From Proteiniphilum sp. UBA5283 (GTDB lineage Bacteria; Bacteroidota; Bacteroidia; Bacteroidales; Dysgonomonadaceae), in contig DHSP01000008.1 in the NCBI GenBank assembly GCA_002408485.1, forward strand, positions 33,265 through 42,017: DNA of 8,753 nucleotides. The letters are read 5' to 3'. Shown here one piece after another: positions 1 to 6,756 of this stretch; positions within the stretch are counted from its first letter, which is position 1, and each line of letters begins with the position of its first letter. The notes under the pieces are model-generated. The model was given only the letters and a program-made list of their open reading frames with translations, did no database searches and was not told where the DNA came from. The position numbers and the translations under genes are program-made.

Positions 1-1
1 A

Positions 2-3000
2 ATATTGAGCATAAGCAGTATCCATGCGGAAATACAGTCTATGAAGTTCCCACGCGAAAGAATCATATCCCGGTTGGAACGGATGAACGAAATAGGTAAA
101 AACACGGGGCAGGTAGTTACCTACAACAAAACAGCAATCAAAAACGACGAGCAGCTGCCCGAATTTACTGCTCACACCAATAACATGGAAGAATGGCTGT
201 ATGAATCGCTCAAGAACACAAGATGGATGTATCGAAAAATACGCGATAACTACTTTTCAGTTCTGGAAAAAGAAGCAGTTGCACTCGCAAGTTCCGTAGT
301 CGAAACTCCCGCACAAAAGGAAGGGACCCTTTCGGGTAAAATTGTGGATGAAAGCGGAGAGGTTTTACCGGGAGCGACGGTGAAGGTCAGTGACCAAACC
401 ATAGGTACAGCTTCCGATATAAATGGTAATTTCAGATTATCTCTTCCGGCAGGTACCTACACCATAGAAATAGGATACATAGGCTACCAGACACAACGGG
501 TGACGGGGGTGAAGATCAACGAAGGGAAAAACACACCTTTGGATGTTTCTCTAAATACCGAAAGTACTGAATTGGGAGAGGTAGTGGTCACAGCTACCTA
601 CAACAAAGCCTCCACCAATGGAATGCTGAAGCTGCAACAAACCAAAGCCGAAGTAAGCTCCGTTATCTCGTCGCAACAAATCAGCACGCTACCCGACAAG
701 AATGTGGGTGAGGTACTGAAGCGTATATCGGGAGTGAGTACGGTAAATAACAGTAAAGTAATTGTGAGGGGAATTGCGGAACGATATAATGTGGCGCAAT
801 TGGATGGGGTGACACTACCCAGTACCGATGTGCAAACGCGTGACTTCGAGTTTGACATTATTCCGAACGACTTAATAGATAATGTGGTGGTATCCAAAAG
901 TTATACGCCGGACCTTAGTTTTGGCTTTGGGGGCGGGCTGGTGCAGATCAACACCATCTCCGTGCCCGATGAGAATTTCATTAAAATGTCTGTCGGGGGC
1001 AAGTTCAGTCCCCATTATACGGGCAAACGATTTATGGGATACGGCAGGGGTAAATGGGATTACCTGGGTATGGACGACGGGGTAAGGGATCATTTTCCCG
1101 AGGGACTTTTCCCGGTCATGAATACCATGTTCCTTCTCGATTTTGAACCGGAAAACTTTACTCCACTCACTGTTGAGCAGGTGCGGGAGCAAAACAAAAA
1201 AATTGGAGGTTTGGAACGCCTGGGCACCCGAAAGTACAAAACCATGCCCGGACAAAACTACAATTTCTCCATTGGCAGAAGCTACGACCTAGGCCGCACC
1301 AAAATGAGCCGGCTAGGCTTTGTAGGCGCCTTGACATACCGTAACGAACAATCGATAGAAGACATCCTTCATTACGAGCGCGGCCCGTTTGACAAGATGG
1401 GTACCAACCTTTACGATTTTGAGACGGAAAAACAATATTATGAAAACAATGCCAAGAACTACAAGTTCAATACAACATGGGCGGTACTGCTAAACGGTGG
1501 ATGGCAAACGGAGAATCACTCCATTTTTACAAAAAACATGTATTCGCGCATGTTCAACAACACATTTTACCGGATTGTGGGTACAGGAGAGGACATGTCT
1601 GTGGAGATGTATGGAAAAATTTACCCCGTCATCAGGGAGTTTGACAGCCCTAAATTTTTAGATTTGCTGCAAAATAAACTGGAAGGGGAACATCGATTCC
1701 TCAAAAACTTTACGTTTACCTGGGCGGCAGCCCGCGGGAAAGTGTTGAACAACGAGTTAGATGCCGTTGAAGCATACCTCGTTCCCATAAAATTCACCAA
1801 CTTACCCGGATTAAACAGCTGGGACGATAAACCGGTATTCAAGTTCAACGACGACGACATGTTTTACAAATATGTGTTGGCCGGTTTCCACACGGGAGAA
1901 GCACAATCTTATGTCCCCTGGTTAAAAAGGTCGCAATATTTTTATGATGAAACCAACTGGAGCGCCGAGGCATCCTTGTCATACGAATTCAAGATGCTCA
2001 ACAAATCACAGAGGATTAAAGCGGGAATACAATCCCTGGAGCGCCACGGTAAATTCAAGTGGTCACAACTGCCGATAGGAAGAAAAGGATTTAATAATAA
2101 ATATGACAACCTGCCTATCTGGGCTATTGACCTGGACATGAAAGAGCCTAAAGAGGATGTGTTCTACTTTCCCCAGCTATGGGATTTACAACGGTATGAA
2201 GGGAAAAACACCAACATCGCTTACTTCGGGATGATGGACAACCGCCTGACCAATTGGTTTAGACTTGTATGGGGTCTACGCGTTGAATCGTATGAATATG
2301 ATGGCATATACTCTGAAGGAAGCAATTCCTACACTTACGTGGACCCGGAAAAACAGAAAAACATGCCCAAGAGCTACTTTGTAAACCCTGAAACCGGCAG
2401 GGTAGTGTCCGAAAGGACGGATGTGGAAGCCGATGAAGTGAAATGGCACTACCTCCCCTCGACAGCCTTGACCCTCACTCCGTTGAAGAATCTCAATATT
2501 CGGGGATCTTATGCCAAATCGGTGGTGAGACCCGGATTGATTGAGAACTCGAAATTCACGCGTTTTAATCCTGAATGGGGTACTTACCAAATTAACGAAG
2601 GGGTACTTTCTACAAAAATTACTCACTACGACGCTAAAATAGAATGGTTCCCCACCCCCGGTGAAGTACTGTCGGTGGGCTATTTCAAAAAAGACTTTGA
2701 CAATCCGGTGGAGCTGTACCGGGGTATTTTTGACACCAGCCAAAAGACAAAAGTGCTTACACAGAACTCCAAATCGGCTAAAGTAACAGGATGGGAGTTT
2801 GACGCGAGGAAAAACCTGTCGTTCCTATACCCCGGTTTTCAACCGTTGAGTAACATCTATATCTATGGTAACCTCACCCTCCAAAAGTCTGAGGTGCAGG
2901 CACGTTTTTTTGAAAAAGAGTATATCGGTTCCGACCATAACGGAAACGGATACAGCATACGTATTGAAAAGCTGTTGAAAATGAAAAGGCCCCTGTATGG

Positions 3001-3469
3001 ACAGGTACCCATACTTTACAACTTCGGCATTCAATATCAAGACGAAAGGCTGGGCATAAATCTGGCTTTCAACCACATGGGAAATAAAACATTTGCAACC
3101 AGCGGCGACCCCCGCCTTGTTGAGTTTGAAAGAGAACGCGATCAAATGGACGCGCAAATAAGTTATAACTTTCTTAGAAATAAAGACTTAAAGTTAAAGC
3201 TCAATATTTCCAACATTCTTAATACTCCGTATCATTTTTTTACCAACGGGGGTTATACCTATAAAATAAGAGACGATTATGATTCGAAAACCGATTACTG
3301 GGAAGACAGTTATGAGTGGATATATGGTTTCGACGAAAATTACCAGTGGGGTTATTTTGAAAAGCAAGGAGAAGGAGACAATGTAGTCAAGATTAGAAAG
3401 GGAGATGATGATACCTATAAGAAAAAAACGGGTACGGCCTTCAGTTTATCGCTTTCATATTCTTTTTAA
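2..3469 (+). CDS. TonB-dependent receptor with N-terminal STN domain (5' partial)
   Basis: Outer-membrane TonB-dependent transporter, and probably also a signal transducer. The frame is open to the left edge and no signal peptide is visible, so the TTG at 5 is not a credible start and the true start lies outside the window. Counting from that TTG, residues 1-90 fit an STN (secretin/TonB short N-terminal) domain: a helix, a VVTYN strand, and a MEEWLYESLKNTRWMYRKI segment. Residues 108-185 form a carboxypeptidase-regulatory-like beta sandwich (GKIVDESGEVLPGATV). ELGEVVVTA at 189-197 is the TonB-box-like link. The plug covers about 213-320 (LKRISGV, VIVRGIAERYN, FDIIPNDLIDNVVV, and a Gly-rich FGFGGGLVQINT). 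The beta-barrel fills the rest and ends in SLSYSF, with the terminal Phe used in barrel assembly. STN domains are known to bind FecR-type anti-sigma factors, so a sigma/FecR pair may lie upstream. The ligand is unknown. The first lipoprotein gene follows 28 bases later. Confidence 0.95.
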   Translation: MLSISSIHAEIQSMKFPRERIISRLERMNEIGKNTGQVVTYNKTAIKNDEQLPEFTAHTNNMEEWLYESLKNTRWMYRKIRDNYFSVLEKEAVALASSVVETPAQKEGTLSGKIVDESGEVLPGATVKVSDQTIGTASDINGNFRLSLPAGTYTIEIGYIGYQTQRVTGVKINEGKNTPLDVSLNTESTELGEVVVTATYNKASTNGMLKLQQTKAEVSSVISSQQISTLPDKNVGEVLKRISGVSTVNNSKVIVRGIAERYNVAQLDGVTLPSTDVQTRDFEFDIIPNDLIDNVVVSKSYTPDLSFGFGGGLVQINTISVPDENFIKMSVGGKFSPHYTGKRFMGYGRGKWDYLGMDDGVRDHFPEGLFPVMNTMFLLDFEPENFTPLTVEQVREQNKKIGGLERLGTRKYKTMPGQNYNFSIGRSYDLGRTKMSRLGFVGALTYRNEQSIEDILHYERGPFDKMGTNLYDFETEKQYYENNAKNYKFNTTWAVLLNGGWQTENHSIFTKNMYSRMFNNTFYRIVGTGEDMSVEMYGKIYPVIREFDSPKFLDLLQNKLEGEHRFLKNFTFTWAAARGKVLNNELDAVEAYLVPIKFTNLPGLNSWDDKPVFKFNDDDMFYKYVLAGFHTGEAQSYVPWLKRSQYFYDETNWSAEASLSYEFKMLNKSQRIKAGIQSLERHGKFKWSQLPIGRKGFNNKYDNLPIWAIDLDMKEPKEDVFYFPQLWDLQRYEGKNTNIAYFGMMDNRLTNWFRLVWGLRVESYEYDGIYSEGSNSYTYVDPEKQKNMPKSYFVNPETGRVVSERTDVEADEVKWHYLPSTALTLTPLKNLNIRGSYAKSVVRPGLIENSKFTRFNPEWGTYQINEGVLSTKITHYDAKIEWFPTPGEVLSVGYFKKDFDNPVELYRGIFDTSQKTKVLTQNSKSAKVTGWEFDARKNLSFLYPGFQPLSNIYIYGNLTLQKSEVQARFFEKEYIGSDHNGNGYSIRIEKLLKMKRPLYGQVPILYNFGIQYQDERLGINLAFNHMGNKTFATSGDPRLVEFERERDQMDAQISYNFLRNKDLKLKLNISNILNTPYHFFTNGGYTYKIRDDYDSKTDYWEDSYEWIYGFDENYQWGYFEKQGEGDNVVKIRKGDDDTYKKKTGTAFSLSLSYSF

Positions 3470-3497
3470 ACGAGACATTTCAATAATAATGTAAAAA

Positions 3498-4583
3498 ATG
3501 AAACAAATTAATAGGACAAATTATATCAAAGGGCTGCTCTTATTCATGATAGTGACAATGGTAGCCTGTTCAGGCGGTGGCGATATGGAAAAAGACTACC
3601 TCTATTTTACAGATGCTGCCACGATAAGGATCAAGGGTGTATATGTAGATGAAAACCCGATGGTGATGACTATTTACGGAGACACTCTATATGATGGCTA
3701 CTTTTCCGTAGTAAAAGAATACAAGCCGGGTAGCAAAATAGACCTTTCGAGCACTTTTATGCTTAACAATAGGGAGAAAGATCTTACCCTGAAAGTGATT
3801 GACGCCGTCACAAAAAAGGAATTGTTCAGCGCTCCTTTTCAGGTAAACGGTGAAAATGTGCATACACTGGATTTCGCCTGGCTTTACGGAAAAAACCATA
3901 AGGAGTATAAAACCATCAACATAACCATTGAAATATTGAACTTCACGGCCAATGAATTCACTGTCGAAACCTCCAATGCCCAACTTCCCGGAGGTAAAGG
4001 TCAAGCCAGTGAGATAACGGCTTTCAGAGAAGGAAGCGAGACTTTTTTCCCTTTGGATTACAATGAAATTATTACAGTTACCATTGTGGATGGCCCTACA
4101 GGCAAAACGTTAGGAACAAAAAAAATTGATATTTCTAAAATAGAGGAAGAAAGTTACAATGTTGGAGCTGTCATTGTGCCATCGGGTAGTTTTGAGGTAA
4201 AACTTGAAGACCCCGTTCCACCCGTGGCCGATGCTACAATCAATAAAGTAGGCATATATCTGAAGAGCGATACAGGAGAACCATATGACATAACGATTGT
4301 GGACGAAAACTTTGAACCTCTTGGCGTGCTGGGGCAAAACATTATTCCCAATCAGTGGGCGTATTTAGATGTTACATTTGACACCCTTATTAACGGATAT
4401 TACTATGTGGTATTTTACAAAGCCGGAACAGAAGAGCCCTATAAGGGGGGCGACATCAATTCCAGCTTCACCTCGGGTGATGAATATGGAACTCCTTTAT
4501 TCCCTACCGACGGGAGCAAGGGCAGTGTTAGGTGTTTCTTTATTTACGAGCAATATGGTGGTCTTAGGGGGATGCAACTGTAA
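3498..4583 (+). CDS. Lipoprotein, larger member of a paralogous pair next to the TonB receptor
   Basis: A 361-residue protein with a lipoprotein signal peptide: basic start, hydrophobic stretch at about 11-23, and lipobox MVAC with Cys24. The SGGGDMEKD after the cysteine is acidic, which in Bacteroidetes favours export to the cell surface. The remainder is predicted to be beta-rich, with no catalytic motif I recognise. Residues 41-121 (module A, ending VNGENV) and 248-361 (module B, beginning NKVGIYL) match the neighbouring lipoprotein at 4649-5482. Residues 122-246 have no counterpart there and may be an extra beta domain. The ATG follows an A-rich leader, and the gene starts 28 bases after the receptor stop, so co-transcription is likely. 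A surface ligand-binding partner of the receptor is inferred from position only. The frame crosses an A8 run near 4118-4125 without disruption. No named family is recognised. Confidence 0.87.
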   Translation: MKQINRTNYIKGLLLFMIVTMVACSGGGDMEKDYLYFTDAATIRIKGVYVDENPMVMTIYGDTLYDGYFSVVKEYKPGSKIDLSSTFMLNNREKDLTLKVIDAVTKKELFSAPFQVNGENVHTLDFAWLYGKNHKEYKTINITIEILNFTANEFTVETSNAQLPGGKGQASEITAFREGSETFFPLDYNEIITVTIVDGPTGKTLGTKKIDISKIEEESYNVGAVIVPSGSFEVKLEDPVPPVADATINKVGIYLKSDTGEPYDITIVDENFEPLGVLGQNIIPNQWAYLDVTFDTLINGYYYVVFYKAGTEEPYKGGDINSSFTSGDEYGTPLFPTDGSKGSVRCFFIYEQYGGLRGMQL

Positions 4584-4648
4584 ATAATATTTTCACCTGA
4601 CACATGAGCATGTCTCATAATTACCGAATTTAAAACGAAACAATTAAT

Positions 4649-5482
4649 ATGATAACAACCATTCAATCATTCCAACGCGTTTGCCTTCTTCTTTTGGGGG
4701 TGGCATTTATTTCCCTTGCCGGGTGCAACAAAGAGGAAGAAAGTTTTATGGCTACCGAAGTAAGGTTGACCGGGTTTAACAATACCGGCGAAGAATTAGA
4801 GATACAAATTGATACCATTATCTATAAGAATTCCCGTTATTATGAAAAACCCACCTCCTTTTATCCGGATGAATATATCCCTTTTTCCTTTGCATACCTC
4901 TACTATTCTGCCGATAATCCGGTGCTTACACTGAAAGGGAAAACTACCGGAAAGATATATTTGGAGCAACCCATAAAAAAAGGCGTACTGAGGCAACGAT
5001 ACGGATTTACCTATGTGAATGGGGAAAATGTCTACAATCCCCCGGCACCCGACCCTAACACCAATAAAGTGGGCTTTTTTCTGGCCGACCCTCTATTCAA
5101 AGATGCGATTGACATTGTGGCGAAAACATCCATTTATATAAGTAATCCCGACGGCAGTTCTACGATAAAAGAAGAGAAAATGGTTCTTGTCAAGGATTTA
5201 AAACCTTTTCAGTGGAAGTATGTGGATTACACACCCCAAAGCATGTTTGCCAGCCCCGATATTTATAGGATCGAACTATCCTATTACAAGTCGGGTACCG
5301 ATATAATCGCTTTTCCCACCGGGTCAGAATACACGGAAAACAATGAAATAGACTTGACAAAAAAGGAGAAGAGTACGTTTCCCGTGTTAGACCAACGAGG
5401 AAGAGTGGTCAGTTATCTTATAAGTATTGAAAAGATCCGGGAAAATGATTTTATCAAACAATTCAGTGCGGTAGACTGGTAA
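4649..5482 (+). CDS. Lipoprotein, smaller member of the paralogous pair
   Basis: A 277-residue predicted lipoprotein: hydrophobic segment at about 11-22, lipobox LAGC with Cys26, then NKEEES, a strong acidic surface-export signal of the Bacteroidetes type. It shares module A with its upstream neighbour (about 36-128, including an identical VNGENV at 123-128) and module B (about 138-263: NTNKVGFFL, PFQWKYVDYTP, YYKSGT, GSEY, FPVLDQRG). The neighbour's central segment is missing, with only a Pro-rich PPAPDPN linker in its place. It lies 65 bases after the upstream gene and has no recognisable -7 box of its own, so it is probably the last gene of the receptor operon. The final residues (FSAVDW) extend beyond the paralogue alignment and run in frame towards the membrane-protein remnant after the stop, so the C-terminus may have been altered by rearrangement. 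The ligand is unknown. Confidence 0.87.
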   Translation: MITTIQSFQRVCLLLLGVAFISLAGCNKEEESFMATEVRLTGFNNTGEELEIQIDTIIYKNSRYYEKPTSFYPDEYIPFSFAYLYYSADNPVLTLKGKTTGKIYLEQPIKKGVLRQRYGFTYVNGENVYNPPAPDPNTNKVGFFLADPLFKDAIDIVAKTSIYISNPDGSSTIKEEKMVLVKDLKPFQWKYVDYTPQSMFASPDIYRIELSYYKSGTDIIAFPTGSEYTENNEIDLTKKEKSTFPVLDQRGRVVSYLISIEKIRENDFIKQFSAVDW

Positions 5483-5656
5483 ATAAATAGATTGTCAAAC
5501 ATGATCTTCGGAGTGGTTTTAACGCTTGTACAAGCCGGATCGCTTTTTGCAGATTCTAACACGTTACATTATATCTTTTTCTCCATGATTGAAATATCCA
5601 CCTCTGTTTTCATTTTCCTTTATGCCTGGAGATGGAAAGAAAAAAGTGAGCTCTGA
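5483..5656 (+). pseudogene. C-terminal remnant of a DUF6326-like small membrane protein
   Basis: From the codon after the lipoprotein TAA, in the same frame, the DNA reads INRLSNMIFGVVLTLVQ, then LHYIFFSMIEIS, and ends YAWRWKEKSEL followed by TGA. This resembles the last two membrane segments of DUF6326-type Bacteroidetes proteins (NR..N.I.G, LHYIFF..IE, YAW.W), which are about 130-145 residues long; the family match is from memory. About 57 residues remain and the N-terminal membrane segments are absent. The similarity begins before the only ATG (5501), which argues for a decayed gene rather than a true 51-residue ORF, although a short membrane peptide from 5501 cannot be excluded. No ribosome-binding site or promoter is evident in front of it. 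Confidence 0.55.
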
Positions 5657-5667
5657 TTTATTATTTG

Positions 5668-5675
5668 TATATTAG
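5668..5675 (+). promoter_or_regulatory. Possible Bacteroidetes -7 box before the third lipoprotein
   Basis: TATATTAG, followed by CAC, matches the Bacteroidetes -7 consensus TAnnTTTG at all but one fixed position. It lies 12 bases before the ATG at 5688. No TTTG-type -33 box is seen at the expected distance, and the leader would be very short, so this is a weak call. Confidence 0.25.
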
Positions 5676-5687
5676 CACAAAAAAGTT

Positions 5688-6320
5688 ATGAAACATATTT
5701 CAATTTTAATCTTCATCTTTATGGTCGCAGCCTCTTGTCATACAAAGACCAAAGAGACTGGATCGTCGTCCGCACAATACAATGACACAGTAGTCACGCC
5801 TGCTGACACAACCTATCTTATCGGAATGGATATTCCTGAGTATAAAGATTTGCCTCGCCAGTTTGTAGCCAATCATGACCGTTCAATGACCTACCATATG
5901 AATTTAATGGAATCATTTGAAGCGTCGGGATACGGCACCTATTCAACCCGTCCCGATTATTATGGCGGATCGTACATCGATGACAATGGAAATTTTGTCA
6001 TCCTTATAAAAGGCAATCCTTCGGATTATCGCGCCGAAATTGAAGAGCGTATAAAAGGAAAAGATGTTATTTTCAAACAGACTGATATTTCTTTTGTCGA
6101 GCTCAATGAAATAATGGATACGATTAACAAGTATATATCTGATAAAAGAAACAATAAAGTTGCTCAAAATATACTTAGTGCAGCTTTGGATGAATTAAAC
6201 AGCCAAATAAGAGTGGGGCTGAAAGATTTAAATCCCCATTCTATTGAGGAATTTAAGGAAAATGTAATTAACTCACCCTATATTGAATTTGAACAAGGAG
6301 GTTATATTCAACTTGAGTGA
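5688..6320 (+). CDS. Lipoprotein resembling a protease propeptide/accessory domain
   Basis: A 210-residue predicted lipoprotein with hydrophobic segment at about 4-15, lipobox VAASC (Cys17), and a Ser/Thr-rich linker to about residue 42. The folded part begins near 46. It contains GGSYIDDNGNFVILIKG (93-109), a helical EIEERIKGKDVIFKQTDISF (117-136), a helix at 137-165, and NSQIRVGLKDLNPHSIEEF (171-189), ending YIEFEQGG. This layout recalls the N-terminal propeptide-like domain that precedes the catalytic part of some secreted trypsin-like serine proteases, as I remember that family. Here the protein stops at the end of that domain and no His-Asp-Ser triad follows. A role as protease inhibitor, chaperone or immunity-like factor is speculation. 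The coding region is clearly AT-richer than nfnAB. It ends three bases before the transposase debris on the other strand. Confidence 0.85.
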   Translation: MKHISILIFIFMVAASCHTKTKETGSSSAQYNDTVVTPADTTYLIGMDIPEYKDLPRQFVANHDRSMTYHMNLMESFEASGYGTYSTRPDYYGGSYIDDNGNFVILIKGNPSDYRAEIEERIKGKDVIFKQTDISFVELNEIMDTINKYISDKRNNKVAQNILSAALDELNSQIRVGLKDLNPHSIEEFKENVINSPYIEFEQGGYIQLE

Positions 6321-6322
6321 AT

Positions 6323-6496
6323 TCAGATATAAATACGAATAACTATTATTCTGGTACAATCATCAATAGTTGTAAACTGGTAAGCACCAGCTCTTAATTT
6401 TGTTACATCTAATTGTGCTCGATCACCTGGAATATCTTTGTTGTACAATTTGTAATCACTTTTCTTACGCTGTTTGATCGCAGCCTCCACATTGTA
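6323..6496 (-). pseudogene. IS481-like transposase fragment (integrase core, first DDE strand)
   Basis: On the minus strand this encodes YNVEAAIKQRKKSDYKLYNK, then DIPGDRAQLDVTKLRAGAYQ and FTTIDDCTR, ending IRIY before TGA. PGDR.Q.DV (with the first catalytic Asp) and Y.(F/Y)T.IDDC(T/S)R are hallmarks of the integrase core of IS481-family transposases. Only about 55 residues remain of a protein usually above 300: the helix-turn-helix N-terminus and the second and third catalytic acidic residues are missing, so it cannot be active. Similarity stops within about 10 bases of the stop of the preceding plus-strand lipoprotein gene. The open frame continues at the other end into an unrelated transposase fragment. 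Confidence 0.85.
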
Positions 6497-6598
6497 CTTG
6501 TGATCCGGGACATTCGTCCCGCTTAGCCACAAGAACCGGATATCATTGCGCGATAGCTCTTCTATGTTATCGTACTACTTTAAGGGCACTTAAAAAAT

Positions 6599-6620
6599 GC
6601 TAATCTTTAGGCTATTAGGC
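6599..6620. terminator. Terminator-like hairpin flanked by T-runs on both strands
   Basis: GCTAAT pairs with ATTAGGC through six base pairs with one bulged G, leaving a 9-base loop. On the plus strand AATTTTT follows; on the minus strand ATTTTTT follows. This is the form of a weak bidirectional intrinsic terminator. It would insulate nfnA from upstream transcription, but the stem is short and AT-rich. Confidence 0.28.
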
Positions 6621-6673
6621 AATTTTTCGTTGTGAGAAATGAGAATTTACCGTTCTTTTTAACATAGTACAAG

Positions 6674-6694
6674 AAATAGAGACTGCCTCTATTT
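6674..6694. repeat. Perfect inverted repeat (8-bp stem, 5-base loop)
   Basis: AAATAGAG (6674-6681) and CTCTATTT (6687-6694) are exact reverse complements around ACTGC. It overlaps the presumed IS end and lies about 60 bases before the nfnA ATG. No T-run follows on the plus strand, so I read it as a subterminal IS hairpin rather than a terminator. Confidence 0.6.
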
Positions 6695-6706
6695 TGAAAC
6701 AGCCTC
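6687..6706 (-). mobile_element. Possible IS terminal inverted repeat, single end
   Basis: Read on the minus strand inward from 6706, the sequence is GAGGCTGTTTCAAAATAGAG. Ends beginning GAG(A/G)CTGT(C/T)TCAAAA are common on IS1182/IS5-type elements of Bacteroidetes, from memory. The position and orientation fit the DUF772-like fragment at 6497-6599. No second copy is visible in the window, so the element has lost its other end. Confidence 0.38.
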
Positions 6707-6728
6707 TTCAACTCACAGAAAAATTATG

Positions 6729-6736
6729 TAATTTTG
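6729..6736 (+). promoter_or_regulatory. Bacteroidetes -7 box of nfnA
   Basis: TAATTTTG matches the TAnnTTTG -7 consensus at every fixed position and ends 20 bases before the ATG at 6757, giving a short leader. No clear TTTG is present 19-21 bases upstream; the closest TTTTG (6692-6696) is too far away, at 32 bases. The box supports transcription starting here and translation from 6757. Confidence 0.5.
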
Positions 6737-6756
6737 TAGCATATAACCAATCGGGT

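Larger units (their letters stand above)
6497..6706 (-). pseudogene. IS1182/DUF772-like transposase N-terminal fragment
   Basis: Reading the minus strand from 6574, the frame encodes NIEELSRNDIRFLWLSGTNVPDH, typical of the N-terminal DUF772 region of IS1182/IS5-like transposases (the familiar order is S.R.IEE..R..I.F.WL.G...PDH). An earlier piece in a different frame (6599-6573) reads HFLSALKVV, which would fit the preceding H....LKVV segment, so at least one frame-shifting deletion is likely. The segment normally between them (VYAY...YSSRK) is missing. After PDH the sequence switches at about 6499 to IS481-like protein instead of the expected T.NRFR. Upstream, to about 6706, the sequence resembles a non-coding IS end. 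The fragment is dead. Confidence 0.62.

Noticed and set aside
5..7. TTG as the start codon of the TonB-dependent receptor
   Set aside because: The frame is open to the window edge, no signal peptide follows, and the protein begins inside an STN-like domain, so the start lies further left.
4110..4130. A8 run in the larger lipoprotein as a possible programmed frameshift
   Set aside because: The zero frame continues for more than 150 residues with paralogue-matching sequence, and no alternative-frame product of interest follows.
4604..4618. Hairpin ATGAG-CATGT-CTCAT between the two lipoprotein genes
   Set aside because: The stem is only five pairs and no T-run follows on the plus strand, so it is not a convincing terminator or riboswitch.
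5501..5656. A genuine 51-residue membrane peptide gene
   Set aside because: Family-like sequence extends upstream of the ATG to the preceding stop codon and no promoter or ribosome-binding site is seen, so a remnant is the better explanation.
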